Source: Agapanthus africanus
Taxonomy: Eukaryota; Streptophyta; Magnoliopsida; Asparagales; Amaryllidaceae
Assembly (NCBI GenBank): GCA_030015575.1
Contig: CM057338.1
Location: 130,039,546 to 130,103,545, forward strand
Length of the DNA stretch: 64,000 bases
Direction: 5' to 3'
A program made the translations under genes and the position numbers. Of the stretch, positions 54,457 through 64,000 are shown piece by piece (position 1 is the stretch's first letter; each line of letters begins with the position of its first letter). The notes under the pieces were generated by a model, which was not told where the DNA came from, ran no database searches, and worked only from the letters and a program-made list of their open reading frames with translations.

Positions 54457-54783
54457 GTTGAAGGGGCGCAGGCGTCTTCAAGCGCAACTGCTCGTCTACG
54501 TGCCGAAGTTGAGGCGAACGCTGCCGAAGTGAAGGTCGTCTTTGAGAGCCTTCTGGCGCGTATTACCAACGGGCTAGCGCTGAAGCGGAAGCTTGATGCC
54601 ACCGAGCGTGATGCCCGAAGCCGCGAAGTAGCTCAGCAGGTTATTGGGGAGCAGCTCACATCCTTGATGCAGCAACGGGCTCGAGTGGAGGCCGAACTGG
54701 CAGTGGTGGCTAATCAGGAGAAGGCGTGGAAGGAAGTGCGTGAGCAATTGATAGAGCTATTCAAGAGGCTTCCTTTTCCTTGA
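54457..54783 (+). pseudogene. C-terminal fragment of a different antisense ORF in E3
   Basis: An open frame from after a TAA at 54454 to TGA 54781-54783, without an ATG at its left end. The protein (AEVEANAAEVKVVFESLLAR, TERDARSREVAQQVIGEQLT, ending LIELFKRLPFP) is Ala/Glu/Arg-rich and predicted coiled coil. It is unrelated in sequence to the E1 and E2 aORF. Sequence homologous to the E1 promoter stops near 54430, so a deletion removed its promoter and 5' part. Function unknown. Confidence 0.6.
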
Positions 54784-55050
54784 ACATTTTGTATTACTTA
54801 CACACTTGTAATAAAAAAATTTTTTGCATAGTATATACACATTCTTTGTTCTTCATATAATTCGCCTTGTATTTGATTGAACTCATGAATAAAGATATAC
54901 ATTTTCTCCTTTGCAATGTCTTGTATGCTCTTTTGCTTTCTGCCTTCTCTTATTATCAGCATGTTGTCTTTGATAAACATAATTGGCAGATAACTTAGTT
55001 TTTTTTTTAGAGATAGCGATGGCTTAGGCCACAGGTTCAGATCTGCTGCC
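54784..55050. other. E3 sequence after the antisense ORF
   Basis: AT-rich, with a possible polyadenylation context (AATAAAAAAAT near 54809). No gene seen. Confidence 0.4.
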
Positions 55051-55059
55051 TAAGACTTT

Positions 55060-55240
55060 CCAACTCTATGAGCCGTGAGGGTCTCATAGAGACTTTTCTC
55101 CCTACGGATCGAGAGGATCTCATAGGTGGATTTTCTCCTTAGGAATCGTGAGGATTCCTAAGTGTGTTTTCTCTTATAAGTCGTAAGGATCCTATAAGAG
55201 AATTTTTCCCTCTTACGAGTCGAGAGGACCCGTAAGCGGT
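55060..55240. repeat. Hairpin array A1 in E3
   Basis: Arms CTATGAG/CTCATAG, CTTAGGAAT/ATTCCTAAG, CTTATAAG/CCTATAAG and CTTACGAG/CCCGTAAG around TCGTRAGGAT-type loops. Same order as E1 2537-2745. Confidence 0.85.
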
Positions 55241-55389
55241 TGTTTCCCTCCTTGTCGAAACTCGACTTTGGAGAGTGAGACCCGTGAATAGTATGCAAGA
55301 GATCGTTTTAGATCGTCTTGCAAGGTCCCATTGTTCAGGAATCAAGTTTTTTAGTCCCTGCTGCCTGAGGCTTCATCTTGTAAGTTGAG

Positions 55390-56450
55390 ACGAATCAGGA
55401 ATTTCCCACGGAGACACTGGTTTCTCTGCGAGCCGACGCGAATCAGGAGGCTCTCGTCAAGGATTGTTTGTTTCCCTGAGTTGAGGTATTTGCCAGGGAT
55501 TATTTGTTTTCCTAGCGCCAAGGATTATTTGTTTTCTTAGGGTTTGAAACGAGTCGAGAATTTCCCATGGAGGCACTGGTTGCTCTGCGAGTCAACGCGG
55601 ATCAGGAGGCTCTCGTCAAGGATTGTTTGTTTCCCTGAGTTGAGGTATTTGCCAGGGATTATTTGTTTCCCTAGCACCAAGGATTATTTATTTTCTTGGG
55701 GTTGAAACGAGTCGAGAATTTCCCACAGAGGCATTGGTTGCTCTGCGAGTCGACGCGAATCAGGAGGCTCTCGTCAAGGATTGTTTGTTTCCCTGAGTTG
55801 AGATATTTGCCAGGGATTATTTGTTTCCCTAGCTCCAAGGATTATTTGTTTCCTTGGTGTTGAAACAAGTCGAGAATTTCCCACGGAGGCACTGGTTGCT
55901 CTGCGAGTCGACGCGGATCAGGAGGCTCTCGTCAAGGATTGTTCGTTTTCCTGAGTTGAGGTATTTGCTAAGGATTACTTGTTTCCCTAGCGCCAAGGAT
56001 TATTTGTTTCCTTGGGGTTGAAACGAGTCGAGAATTTCCCACGGAGGCACTGGTTGCTCTGCGAGTCGACGCGGATCAGGAGGCTCTCGTCAAGGATTGT
56101 TTGTTTCCCTGAGTTGAGATATTTGCTAAGGATTATTTGTTTCCCTAGCGCCAAGGATTATTTGTTTCCTTGGGGTTGAAACGAGTCGAGAATTTCCCAT
56201 GGAGGCACTGGTTGCTCTGCGAGTCGACACAGATCAGGAGGCTCTCGTCAAGGATTGTTTGTTTCCCTGAGTTGAGGTATTTGCTAAGGATTATTTGTTT
56301 CCCTAGCGCCAAGGATTATTTGTTTCCCTGGGGTTGAAACGAGTTGAGAATTTCCCACGGAGGCACTGGTTGCTCTGCGAGTCAACGCGGATCAGGATGC
56401 TCTCGTCAAGGATTGTTTGTTTCCCTGAGTTGAGGTACTTGCCGAAGACA
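55390..56450. repeat. Minisatellite in E3 3' UTR, about 7 units of 156-162 bp
   Basis: The unit text AATTTCCCACGGAGGCACTG recurs near 55400, 55562, 55718, 55874, 56033, 56190 and 56349. Each unit has dyads with the same TTATTTGTT centre and different arms: CCAAGGA/TCCTTGG and CCAGGGA/TCCCTAG. Not present in E1 or E2. Confidence 0.9.
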
Positions 56451-56624
56451 TTGGTTTCTTTGGAGTTGAGATGAATCGTCGAGATTTGGCTTCGTTTTCC
56501 GGCGGAGCCTGTTGGGAAAGTATGGTTCCCTCTTCGTTTGCGCCCTTGGATTGTATACAGGGATCGATATGATCTTAACTGTAGGGCCAAAGTTTTATCA
56601 TCATATTTTTTTGCTTTGTTTCCG

Positions 56625-56860
56625 CGATGCTCTATCATTTCAGCTTTTATATCGCGAAGGTCGCGATTGCCCAATCATTTCGGCTATTTTTCGCGGTGCC
56701 CAATCATTTCGGCTGTTTATTTTATTTTTACTCGCTGTTTTTTTTATTGCGAGTTGCCCAATCATTTCGGCTATTTTGCATGCATACATTTTTACTTGCT
56801 GCTTTTTATTGCAAGTTGCCCAATCATTTCGGCTATTTTGTGTGCATGTGCGGCCTACTG
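56625..56860. repeat. Variable-stem array with constant CATTTCGGC block, E3
   Basis: Constant block TGCCCAATCATTTCGGCTAT four times; dyads ATCGCGA/TCGCGAT, ACTCGC/GCGAGT and ACTTGC/GCAAGT between them, all perfect. Confidence 0.9.
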
Positions 56861-56999
56861 GCTTTTCGCTGTAAACCGATTTCGGCATCAGCACTGCTAC
56901 AACTGGGATATTACCAGGAGCGAATCATCATCTACCTCTGTCGATGTCGAACAAAGGTGGCTTATCGACCAGGGTTAGGGTCCTGTCGACTAAGGCTTT

Positions 57000-57180
57000 T
57001 GACTTCATGAGCCGTAAGGGTCTCACAAAGTTATTTCTCCCTACAAGTCGTGAGGATCTTGTAAGTGTATTTTCTCCTTGGGAATCGTGAGGATTCCTAA
57101 GTGTTTGTTCCTCTGTAAGTCGTAAGGATCCTACAAGAGCATTTTCTCCTTGTAAGTCGAGAGGACTTATAAGGGTTGTT
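57000..57180. repeat. Hairpin array A2 in E3
   Basis: Arms CTACAAG/CTTGTAAG, GGGAAT/ATTCCT and CTTGTAAG/CTTATAAG. In E1 and E2 the first pair is CCTACGAG or CCTGCGAG with CTCGTAGG or CTCGCAGG, so both sides of the stem changed together. Confidence 0.85.
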
Positions 57181-57237
57181 CGTCATGCGAACATATCCCC
57201 AGTCTCGGACGGGACATGATTAGGGAAATGTTTATTC

Positions 57238-57295
57238 GCGCCCGTGGATTGTATACAAGGGTCAGTACTGAACCACTTGTAGGGCAATATTGGAA
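57238..57295. other. GTATAC motif block, E3 3' UTR
   Basis: GCCCGTGGATTGTATACAAG then CTTGTAGGGCAATAT. Another copy is near 56545. Confidence 0.55.
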
Positions 57296-57349
57296 GTTGT
57301 GGGGGCTGCTTAAGCACAGGTTCAGGTCTCTGTAACTTAAGACTTTCAA

Positions 57350-57530
57350 ATCTTATGAGCCGTGAAGGTCCCATAAGAGAGTTCTCCTTACGAGTCGTGA
57401 GGATCTCGTAAGTGTATTTTCTCCTTAGGAATCGTGGGGATCCCTAAGTGTGCTACTCCCATGTGAGTCGTAAGGATCTCACGCGGGTGGTTTCTCCTTA
57501 CAAGGTCGAGGGGACTTTATAAGTGTCTTT
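57350..57530. repeat. Hairpin array A3 in E3
   Basis: Arms CTTATGAG/CCCATAAG, CTTACGAG/CTCGTAAG, CTTAGGAAT/ATCCCTAAG and TGTGAG/CTCACG around loops CCGTGAAGGT, TCGTGAGGAT and TCGTAAGGAT. Confidence 0.87.
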
Positions 57531-57532
57531 TA

Positions 57533-57835
57533 ACGAGGTTGCGCCCCTTCGGGTTTCCGCAAACACTCGCCGGTAGTCCTGCTGTTTTTACTCACGGAGC
57601 CCTTTCGGGTTTTCATCCGTGCCCATTTTTGCTTATGGACATACCGTTTTTATTTTTTTATTTTTTTTATTTATTTTCTCCTTTTTTTTACGAGGTCGCG
57701 CCCTTACGGGTTTTCACGAACACTCGCCGGTAGCCCTGCTGTTTTTACTCACGGAGCCCTTTCGGGTTTTCATCCGTGCCCTTTTTGCTTATGGACATAC
57801 CGTTTTTTTTATCATTCATTTTTTTTATTATTTTC
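57533..57835. repeat. Two-copy direct repeat of about 150 bp in E3 3' UTR
   Basis: Copies near 57533-57685 and 57690-57835 share ACACTCGCCGGTAG, CCCTTTCGGGTTTTCATCC and TTATGGACATACCG, each ending in T-rich runs. Confidence 0.8.
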
Positions 57836-57884
57836 TTTTTCTTCTTTTTTTTAATTTATCTCATCAGCCTAAGGATGTTGCGGC

Positions 57885-57945
57885 AGTAGTTTAAAGACGT
57901 TTCGGTCCGTTATTAGTTTAAGGACGTTTCGGTCCGTCATGGAGA
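57885..57945. repeat. GGAC-N6-GTCC array after E3 pol
   Basis: Two to three units of AGTTTAAGGACGTTTCGGTC; shortest copy of this array among the three elements. Confidence 0.8.
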
Positions 57946-58035
57946 AGGCCGGCTACTGCTTATAAAGCTTGAGCTTAGGAAGATAGCGAGCGGACATAGT
58001 CGTCGTCATCTACCATTGACCTAGGCCGTAGCTCA

Positions 58036-59325
58036 TTAAGCGTAGTATCTCTTTAGGAAACGACCGTTTATTGGCCTGAAAGGCCTTTCACCGTGCATAT
58101 CTATGAGTAGATAGGCTCCACCTTGATAGACCTTGTCTATGATGTACGGGCCTTCATAGTTTGGCTCAAACTTTCCCCGCTTGGCGCGATTGGGAATCAT
58201 AGGCCTTTTGACCACTAGCACGAGTTCGCCTTGGCAGAATGTCCTCGGTCAGGTCAATCTTTCATATGAGCGCGTCATCTATGCTTTATAAGCTTCCAGA
58301 TTTTGTTGCGCTATGAGTCGTGTTTCTTCAAGGGCATCAAGCTCCTCAAGCCGAAGGTTAGCATTTTCTTCATTCGTCAACTCGTAGTGGACTGCCATTC
58401 GCAAAGAGGGTAGCTCTATCTCGAGGGGAAGTACTGCTTCCGTACCGAATACCAACGCGTACGGCGTTGTGTTCGTGGCCGTCTTGAACGTAGTTCGATA
58501 CGCCCAGAGAGCTTCTTGCAGTCTCTCATGCCAGTCTTTCTTATTTCGGGACACCGTCTTTTTGATGATTTTTGTCAAGGTCTTGTTGAAGGCCTCGGCT
58601 AGACCATTAGCTCGCGGATTATAAACCGAGGAATATCTCCAGTCTATGTTATGCTGTTGCGCGAAGCGACTGATCTTGTGGCTTCTGTAGGCTGGCCCGT
58701 TATCGGAGATGATCCGTCACGGAGTTCCAAACCGATATATGACGTGCGTCCTGAAGAAATGGAGGATATTCTCCGTCTTAACTTCCCTCAGCGGTACTGC
58801 CTCTGCCCATTTGGAGAAGTAATCAGTTGTCGCCAGGATAAAACGATGTCCCTTGGACGATGCCGGTTCGATGGGGCCGACTATGTCAGTTCCCCACATT
58901 TCGAATGGCCAGCTAGCCACCGTCGGGTGTAGTGGATTTGGATGTTGATGGATGAAATCCCCATGAATTTGATATGAGTGGCACTGCTTTGCATACTCAA
59001 GGCAGTCTTGAATCATCGTGAGCCAGTAGTAGCCCATTCGTTTGATATTCAACTTCATCTTCGGGCCTGCTTGGTGAGAACCGCAGAGTCCGTCGTGAAC
59101 TTCCTGAACGACTCTTTTCGCTTCGTCAGGTCCGAGACATCTCAGCCATAGAGAATCAAACGACCTCTTGTACAGAGTATCGTTGACGAAGGCGAAAGAC
59201 AGAGCTCGTTTTATAAGCTGATGTCTTGAGGACGCATCTTCAGGCGTTCGGTGGTGTTTGAAGTATTCTATAAAGACTTCTCTCCAATCCTCAGTATTTT
59301 CCCGATCTTTTATTTGCAGGGTCGT
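58036..59325 (-). pseudogene. pol: E3 integrase
   Basis: Zinc part HDGLCGSHQAG with CHSY, where the last Cys of CHSC is changed to Tyr. Core: WGTDIVGPIEPAS (first Asp, near 58880), SDNGPAYRS (Asp, near 58700), NGLAEAFN (Glu). C-terminal GPY-like KFEPNYEGPYIIDKVY and a normal end LKRYYA at 58036. Stops at about 59324, 58718, 58279 and 58247. Would insert cDNA; no chromodomain, as in Tat. Confidence 0.92.
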
Positions 59326-61857
59326 CTACTCATTCGCTCCTTTTTCTTCGGATGATTCCGGAGATATTTCTGCTGGGGCAAGCACGTGACGGCTCTGTAC
59401 CAGGATTTTTACGTCATCGAGGTTCTCATCAGCCAGTTCCTTAGCGAGCTTGGCCAACGCGTCCGCTTTGCTGTTTTCCGCACGCGGTATGATTTCCAAA
59501 GTATAGGAGGGAATTTGGGTCAACAGTTGTTGCACCTTTTCACCGTATTTCACCAACTCCGGTTTGCACGTTTGGTAGTCGCCGTTTACTTGACTAACAA
59601 CCAGTTGAGAATCTCCGTATATGAGGAGGTTTTCAATTCCCATGTCAATGGCGATCTCGAGGCCTGCTATCAAAGCTTCGTATTCGGCTTCGTTATTTGT
59701 CCTCGGCTCTGTTAAGGAGAAAGCAAAGCGCATTATCTCTCCTTGTGGAGTTACAAAGATGAGTCCTACCCCCGATTTGATTATAGGGGTACTTTGTTTG
59801 CGCTTCTTTACGGAAGATGCTCCGTCGAAATAAAGCTCCCATCGGGTATCACCACCGTCGATCGCGTCAAACGTATGTTCGTCTGGCAGCTCGCAATTCA
59901 GAGGAGAATCGGCAGGTATCGGATGCTCAGCCAGGAAGTCGGCGACGGCCTGGCCTTTCACTGCCTTGAGAGGTTGATATGTTATCGAGAACTCCATCAA
60001 GAGCAGGGCCCATTTAGCGAGTCGTCCCGTTAATATGGCCTTTGACATCAAATATTTAAGGGGGTCCACCTTTGAAATGAGATGGACCTCATGCGCCAAC
60101 GCATAGTGCCTGAGCTTTGTTATCGCGAAGATTAACGCCAGGCAGTGTTTTTCGATGGGGGAGTAGTTGCTTTCTGCCCCTAGTAGAACTCGACTTAAGT
60201 AGTAGAGTGCTCTTTCCTTTCCTTGATCATTCTCTTGTGCCCATAATGCACCTAAAGAACCTTCGAGGGCGGTTGTATAAAGAATGAGGGGCCTTCCTTT
60301 GACCGGAGCAGCCAACACCGGCGGGTTCTGTAGGTATTGTTTGATCTCGTCTAGTGTGCTTTGGCATTTTTGGTCCCAGACGAACGGGGTTCCATTCTTC
60401 ATCAGGTGGCTGTAAGGACGGGACTTTCCTGAAAGGTTGGCTATAAATCGCCGTATATACGCGAGCTTCCCTTGGAGAGACCGCAGCTGTTTGAGAGTCC
60501 TTGGCGGAGGCATTTCCATGATCGCCTTGATCTTCGACGGATCTATCTCAATTCCTCGGTGTCGGATGATGAATCCCAGGAATTTGCCAGAGGAAACCCC
60601 GAATGCACACTTGAGAGGGTTCATCTTCAAGTTGTATTGTCGAAGGCATTGAAATACGGTCTTCAGATGCTCGAGATGTTCCTCGTACGATTTTCTTTTA
60701 ACCACGAGATCGTCGATATAGCATTCGACGATTTCGTGTATAAGGTCATCGAAGATCTTCGTCATGGCTCTTTGATAGGTGGCACCGGCATTCTTTAAAC
60801 CGAAGGGCATTACCTTGTAGCAGAATATACCCAAAGGATTCCTGAAGGCGGTGTGCTTCTGGTCTTCGGGATGCATCTTTATCTGATTATACCCTGATGA
60901 GCCGTCCATGAAGGAGAAAACCTCATGAGTGGACGTATTGTCTATCATCGGTTCGGTGACTGGCACTGGGAAATCGTCCTTCGGGCAGGCTTTATTGAGA
61001 TCCCGGAAGTCCACGCATATGCGTACTGTCCCATTTTTCTTCATCACCGGGACAATGTTGGCGATCCATTCAGGGTATTGAACATCCTGGATGAAGCCAG
61101 AGTCGATCAGCTTATTGACCTCGGCATTGATACTCATCTCAAGCTCGAGCTGCATTCTTCTCAGCGCCTGTTTGACTGGCTTGACGTTCGGAGATATCGC
61201 CAATCTATGCACAGCAATTTCTGGATTTAGTCCCGGCATTTCGGAATAGTTCCATGCGAAGCAATTTCTATGCTGTAGAAGCACGTCCTTCAACGTAGCC
61301 ACCCTTTCTTCAGATAGCAGCTCGCTGATGAATGTCGATCGCGGGTCATTTGCCGTTCCCAACTCAATTTTCTTAAGGTTATCTGCAGTGGTATGGATTC
61401 CATCTTCCAGCTCTTTTGGCGCTGGCGGGAATTCTGAGATTACCTCATCGTTGCTGTTTTCGAAGCACCAGGGAAGGTCATCCATGTCCTCGGGCTCTTC
61501 TTTTGATATCGTTATCACATGACAAGTACGGATTCGCTTCCAATCCCAATGCGGAACTGGTTTTTCTTCCGTGGCCTTGGGCTCGTGCTTCTGTGGCGGT
61601 GCTACCCTCCAGTTGTCGGACAGATCGAACTTGCCAAGCTGATACGGATCTTCGACCCAATTCTTGAAGGTGAAGCAGTCCTCAAGAGGGTGCCCTATCA
61701 CTCGGTGGTAAGGGCAATAGTCCGGGTGAGAGACTTTGCCTACTTGTTCGGGGTGTGTAGACTCCGGGAGTGTAAGCATCTGATGTTTTAAAGCGAGGTT
61801 AAGTATTTTCTTCGTCTTGTCCCGAGGAAATGAGTACGCTCGACCCATTTTCTTCAT
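59326..61857 (-). pseudogene. pol: E3 third zinc module, RT, Ty3 RNase H and archaeal-type RNase H (open)
   Basis: The longest intact stretch of pol in the window, 843 codons. The order is RAYSFPRDKTKK with YCPYHRVIGHPLEDC; RT with VRICVDFRDLNKACP, FMDGSSGYNQIK (near 60900) and YIDDLVV (near 60710); degenerate Ty3 RNase H (LILYTTALEGSLGALWAQ); archaeal-type RNase H (YFDGASS, TNNEAEYEALIAG, YGDSQLVVSQV, ENSKADALAKLA) near 59830-59440. It is bounded by stops at 59324 and 61909. The catalytic residues I can see are intact. Confidence 0.95.
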
Positions 61858-62756
61858 AAGGGATAGATCAATAACGCTCGACTCCCGTTTGCGTGGCTTC
61901 TTAGCCCTGCTTTATTGTTGTTGAGCGTCTTTTTGGCCTTTCGACTTGTTTCTGTCTCTGCGTCGGGCCTTCTTTATAACAGGTTGACAAGGAGCGGCAT
62001 TTTCATCTTTCACGGCCTGTTGGAGGAGGCGTTGCGTTTTGGCTTTCTCGTAGATGGCCATTTCGCGGTTATGGTCATCTCGGACTTTTTGACCAGCTTC
62101 CCTTATAAGTTTGTCCATTTATTTTTCGAACGACGGACTGGGCATTTTTGCATCTGGAACTTTCACTGGTTCAGGATTAGCATCTTCCCATTGAGCATCC
62201 GCTTCTTCATCGAAGTCATACATGACATAGAAGCTGTTTAGTAGCTCTCGTTTCTTTGACCGGATGTATCCAAGCCCTTTTGTCTCCATTCTCCCATTAG
62301 GCAGTTTGCGTTGAGTCCCGGGAACGTTCCAGACTTTGTCATAGAACTTGGCTCTTTGAACGGTCTGTTTGATGGATATCCCTTGGCGTTTCAGCAGATT
62401 TTTCAAACCTTCCGTATAATATCTGGGTAGACGGATCGGCTGAAGCCTGTCCAGCGTAGGATCCGCCCTATGCCAGATTTCTTTCTCCACTCTGGTTTCT
62501 TCAGAGCGGTAGAACAGAATTGCTTTTTTGCTTTCTCGCCTGGGAGGGATATAGAACGTTTATAGCTCTTCTACATTGTAAATATCAAGCGCATCCAGTT
62601 CTTTACGGTGTTTAGGTGGAACCATGGCGACTTGCAAACTTTGCTCTTCGTCAGCGGACGTTTGTATTGAAGGTCAAGCAGAGAATACAGCATGGACCTC
62701 ATCTTCCGAGTCGCTACCAAAGATCAACATAGGAGCAGATGGTCTCAGCTTGTTGT
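61858..62756 (-). pseudogene. pol: E3 linker between protease and RT
   Basis: Matches E2 27540-28465: FGSDSEDEV acidic patch, LDRLQPIRLPRYYTEGLKNL, TKGLGYIRSKKRELL, and basic ARRRDRNKSKG. Stops near 62675, 62563, 62116 and 61909, mostly at Gln or Arg codons of E2. Function of this linker is unknown. Confidence 0.85.
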
Positions 62757-64000
62757 ATTAGGGCGGACCCGAATAAACTATCTCCTCTTCCTCTTCGGTA
62801 TCGCTGCCGAAGACAGGGATGGTGGCGTTAGCTTTGTTCTCCGGTTTGTGACACCTCTCCGTGTCTTCGAAATCTGGTAAAAAGTATTTGGCATCTTCAC
62901 ATTTGCGGACTTCGTTCATGGACAACGGGTTCAGTTCTCCCGTCATGATATACTCGAGACCATCCTTAAAATATTTCATACACTGATGCTGTGTAGAAGG
63001 GATGATGTTATACTCATGTAACCATGGTCGGCCGAGCAGAGCATTGTAGCACGTCTTGGCGTCTATGACGTAGAACTTAATGTCCATGACGAGTAGCCCA
63101 AAGCGTAGCGTCAGTATCACAGACCCAAGAGTTCTTGATGATTGGGAGTCGAACCCGGAGATGGTGATCTTGTCCCGAGCAAGGTGTTGGACGCTCATGC
63201 AGATTTTTTTTAACACCCGCACATTGAGGAGATTAACGGAGGATCCATTGTCGATCAGGATTTTGCCTATCTTTATATTGTGGCGGTATCCTGAGACATA
63301 AAGGGGGCGATTGTGTTCGCACGTCCTAAGGAGAAGGTCCTCATCGCCAAAAGTGACATCGGCCGTGTGTACTCCCTCCAATTCATCCTTCATCTTTTTT
63401 TCGGCCAGGAAAGCTTGGAATTGCTCGGGGTCCTGTAGTGCCTTGATTAATGAATCCCTTGTCTCTTTTGATAGTAAAAGGGCGTCAAGAATGCTGAGCT
63501 GCGAGGGTAGCTTCCTCAGATGCGCTAGAACATTGTAGTCCATCTTATTTCTCTTTGGCGGGTCCTTGGCAGTTAGCTCTTCCATGACTTGGTCATCTAG
63601 GGCGATATCCTCAGAGACCTTTTCTTTCCCTTTATCTTTTTTTTTTGAGAGTCTGAGATTCTTTTCGGGCAGCGTCCGATTACGCAGCCGGATATTTTCG
63701 CAGACCTTCGGCTCTTCTTCTTTCCCCGAGGTGGACTCTTTAAAGAGGGGGCCAAGCTCCAGCTCCTCATCAGAATCGCTCCCGAATGTAAGCACCTGTG
63801 ATCCCGCGGCGTTAACCATGCGACAATCACCGGTAATTCTGTTAAACCCTTCGGTCATATCCTTCCGTCCCCGAGGAGTCTTGCGCTTTTCCCTCTTAAA
63901 GCGTTATCGATGAGCAACGTATCCTTGCCACCATCTATCAAAAGCTTTGCACTCTTGAGTGGGGTACGAAACCTTCTGATGATATAAGCAATAGGAGGGG
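62757..64000 (-). pseudogene. pol: E3 protease region, continues past window edge
   Basis: Protease GKILIDNGSSVNLLN (near 63250-63210) with the usual D-N-G, then LLGRPWLHEYNIIPS, YTMTG-like text and acidic FGSDTEEEEEIVYSGP at the end (stop TAA at 62758). Upstream lies FGSDSDEELELGPL and, at the window edge, the second zinc-like module in a frame with further stops (near 63905). The gag part is outside the window. Confidence 0.9.

Larger units (their letters stand above)
51902..64000 (-). mobile_element. E3: Tat-lineage Ty3/gypsy element, 5' part outside window
   Basis: Minus-strand element: pol from the window edge to 58036, 3' UTR, a short plus-strand ORF, PPT and 3' LTR ending at 51902. 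Left flank GAGGA (51897-51901) should recur after its 5' LTR outside the window. It is inserted in E8. Encodes protease, RT, both RNases H and integrase in one frame with several stops. Its sequence and 3' UTR order closely match E2. Confidence 0.92.

Noticed and set aside
1-64000. Endogenous pararetrovirus or an ordinary host gene
   Set aside because: All RT, integrase and gag text fits Ty3/gypsy or Copia elements with LTRs, integrase and target duplications. No movement protein, coat protein or host-type gene was seen.

Overview
The window is a plant nuclear heterochromatin block built entirely from nested transposable elements. I found no host gene, rRNA or convincing tRNA. A flowering plant is indicated by Ty3/gypsy elements of the Tat lineage (a second, archaeal-type RNase H after the Ty3 RNase H), a Tekay/Del-type chromovirus, a Copia element and a CACTA (En/Spm) transposon with CACTACTACAAA ends. 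The species cannot be named from the sequence alone.

Layout. (1) 1-12807: Tat element E1, minus strand, its left end beyond the window. It has LTRs (terminal TGTT...AACA, about 2.8 kb), gag only (all of pol is deleted), and an antisense gene with its own promoter. (2) 12808-17986: chromovirus E4, minus strand, with its 5' LTR, gag, protease and the start of RT; E1 is inserted in its RT. (3) 17987-19928 and 40916-42381: decayed Copia element E6, plus strand. (4) 19929-20728 and 38888-40910: chromovirus solo LTR E5 (target duplication ATGGT/GTGGT) inserted in the Copia RT. (5) 20729-38882: Tat element E2, plus strand, with target duplication GTCCT, inserted in E5. Its whole gag-pol lies in one frame broken by stop codons, and its 5' LTR/gag junction carries a deletion. 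(6) 42382-43972: unrecognised AT-rich sequence. (7) 43973-50944: CACTA element E7 with two minus-strand genes, truncated on the right. (8) 50945-51901: start of another LTR (E8), itself interrupted by (9) 51902-64000: Tat element E3, minus strand, with 3' LTR, 3' UTR and pol up to the window edge.

Order of events: Copia was hit by E4 and by E5; E1 then entered E4 and E2 entered E5. CACTA was hit by E8, which was hit by E3. E1, E2 and E3 are related and keep the same 3' UTR order, so they can be compared with one another.

The most unusual signal is structural. The Tat LTRs and 3' UTRs are made of many short hyphenated palindromes and hairpin arrays. In several arrays the loop is constant while the stems change in a compensatory way. 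Each of the three elements also has a different minisatellite at the same 3' UTR position, and E1 and E2 carry an antisense gene with its own TATA box, paired G-boxes and a likely 5' UTR intron.
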